A stretch of DNA of 5,708 nucleotides from CAYMAT01 sp964388495 (GTDB taxonomy: Bacteria; Patescibacteriota; Gracilibacteria; Peribacterales; Peribacteraceae), in NCBI GenBank assembly GCA_964388495.1, contig CAYMAT010000057.1:1-5708 (forward strand), given 5' to 3'. A program made the position numbers and the translations under genes. The notes below the pieces were generated by a model. It searched no databases. It was not told where the DNA came from and saw only the letters and a list, made by a program, of their open reading frames with translations. Of this stretch, positions 5,058-5,708 are shown in pieces. Numbering within the stretch: the stretch's first letter is position 1; each line of letters begins with the position of its first letter.

Positions 5058-5708
5058 ATGAAAAAGTCTTCTTCCCCCGCCGCAATGTCCGCCACCAAGC
5101 CCTCCGCAAAGTCCGTCAAGAACGATGCCATCAGTGAGGCGCTCAGTCAGATCAAAAAGAAATTCGGCGACGGCGCCATTATGGAGATTGGCGACACGTC
5201 CATGATGAATGTGGAACGGTTCCCCACCGGATCCATCGGTCTGGATATCGCGTTGGGTGGCGGCATGCCCAAGGGAAGAATCGTGGAAATCTACGGTCCG
5301 GAGTCCTCTGGCAAAACCACTCTCGCTCTCCACTGTGTCTCGCAGGTTCAGAAGGCCAAGGGCCGTGCCGCGTTCATTGATGCGGAGCATGCCCTGGATC
5401 CCTCGTACGCAAAAAAGATCGGGGTGGATATCGATAGCCTTTTGGTCTCGCAGCCGGATTCCGGCGAGCAGGCACTCGAAATCTGCGAAACCCTGGTCCG
5501 CAGCGGTGCCATAGACATCATCGTGGTCGATTCCGTTGCAGCTCTCACGCCGCAGGCGGAAATTGACGGTGCCATGGGCGATGCCCACATGGGTCTGCAG
5601 GCGCGCCTCATGAGCCAGGCGCTCCGTAAACTCACCTCCATCGTGGGTAAGACCAACTGCACCGTCATCTTCATCAACCAGCTGCGCATGAAGATCGGCG
5701 TCATGTTC
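5058..5708 (+). CDS. recA: RecA recombinase (partial, C-terminus beyond window)
   Basis: RecA forms ATP-dependent filaments on single-stranded DNA, carries out strand exchange, and activates LexA-type cleavage. The first 217 residues are present. Motifs are the N-terminal helix ISEALSQIKKKFGDGAIMEIG, Walker A GPESSGKTT (80-88), FIDAEHALDP with the catalytic Glu E110, Walker B IIVVDSVAAL (D158), and INQLRMKIGVMF with the loop L2-adjacent Gln Q208. All key residues are intact. Walker A begins at 80, against 66 in E. coli, so there is a 14-residue longer Ser/Ala/Lys N-terminus. ATG 5058 is the obvious start, but no Shine-Dalgarno site is adjacent. A GGAGG at 5002-5006 is 51 nt upstream. The stop of a 27-codon ORF (ATG 4978) overlaps the recA ATG. 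Confidence 0.97.
   Translation, partial: MKKSSSPAAMSATKPSAKSVKNDAISEALSQIKKKFGDGAIMEIGDTSMMNVERFPTGSIGLDIALGGGMPKGRIVEIYGPESSGKTTLALHCVSQVQKAKGRAAFIDAEHALDPSYAKKIGVDIDSLLVSQPDSGEQALEICETLVRSGAIDIIVVDSVAALTPQAEIDGAMGDAHMGLQARLMSQALRKLTSIVGKTNCTVIFINQLRMKIGVMF

Noticed and set aside
5013..5058. Alternative recA start at ATT 5013 with GGAGG six bases upstream
   Set aside because: It would add 15 non-conserved residues to an already extended N-terminus, and ATG 5058 is canonical. The good spacing is recorded as a coincidence unless relatives keep it.
1..5708. CRISPR array, tRNA, rRNA, insertion sequence or attachment site
   Set aside because: No regularly spaced direct repeats with unique spacers, no transposase motifs, and no recognisable tRNA or rRNA were found. 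The palindromes at 1989 and 3852 are not array-like.

Overview
The window looks like a chromosomal segment of a Candidate Phyla Radiation (Patescibacteria) bacterium, most plausibly of the Peregrinibacteria/Peribacteria type. The arguments are a sigma-70 region 4 protein fused to HARE-type winged helices (an architecture I associate with CPR genomes), compact genes with very short leaders, moderately GC-rich coding sequence and Cys-rich exported proteins. TGA is used as a stop (after the 853-1668 gene) and Trp is encoded by TGG, so the UGA-recoded code of Gracilibacteria does not apply. The lineage is inferred; no rRNA or lineage-defining marker is present.

Layout. (1) 1-1668: two divergent genes for Cys-rich exported proteins. 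The leftward gene runs off the left edge and carries a knottin-like six-cysteine motif. The rightward gene has three 36-residue six-cysteine repeats with identical spacing. (2) 1669-2477: rpsT (ribosomal protein S20), then ruvX/yqgF, separated by a long palindrome and a TATACT box. (3) 2478-3843: a promoter region overlapped by a dyad, then the sigma-region-4/HARE-HTH regulator, interrupted by a 10-N assembly gap. (4) 3844-4810: a second, 9-nt-periodic palindrome, another TATACT box six bases before an ATG, and a lipoprotein gene ending in a Cys-rich tail. (5) 4811-5708: a 247-bp intergenic region with two related 18-bp palindromes around a putative promoter, then recA, cut by the right edge.

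How it fits together. rpsT, ruvX, the sigma-like regulator and recA are information-processing genes, while the three other genes encode surface or exported proteins with disulfide-type cysteine patterns. All rightward genes could be read separately, because most gaps contain promoter-like or terminator-like elements. The most notable signal is in translation and transcription starts. Several genes lack a Shine-Dalgarno sequence, and two loci share a TATACT box placed exactly six bases before the first codon. At ruvX that codon appears to be ATC. A third locus (the 853-1668 gene) may follow the same plan with ATA.
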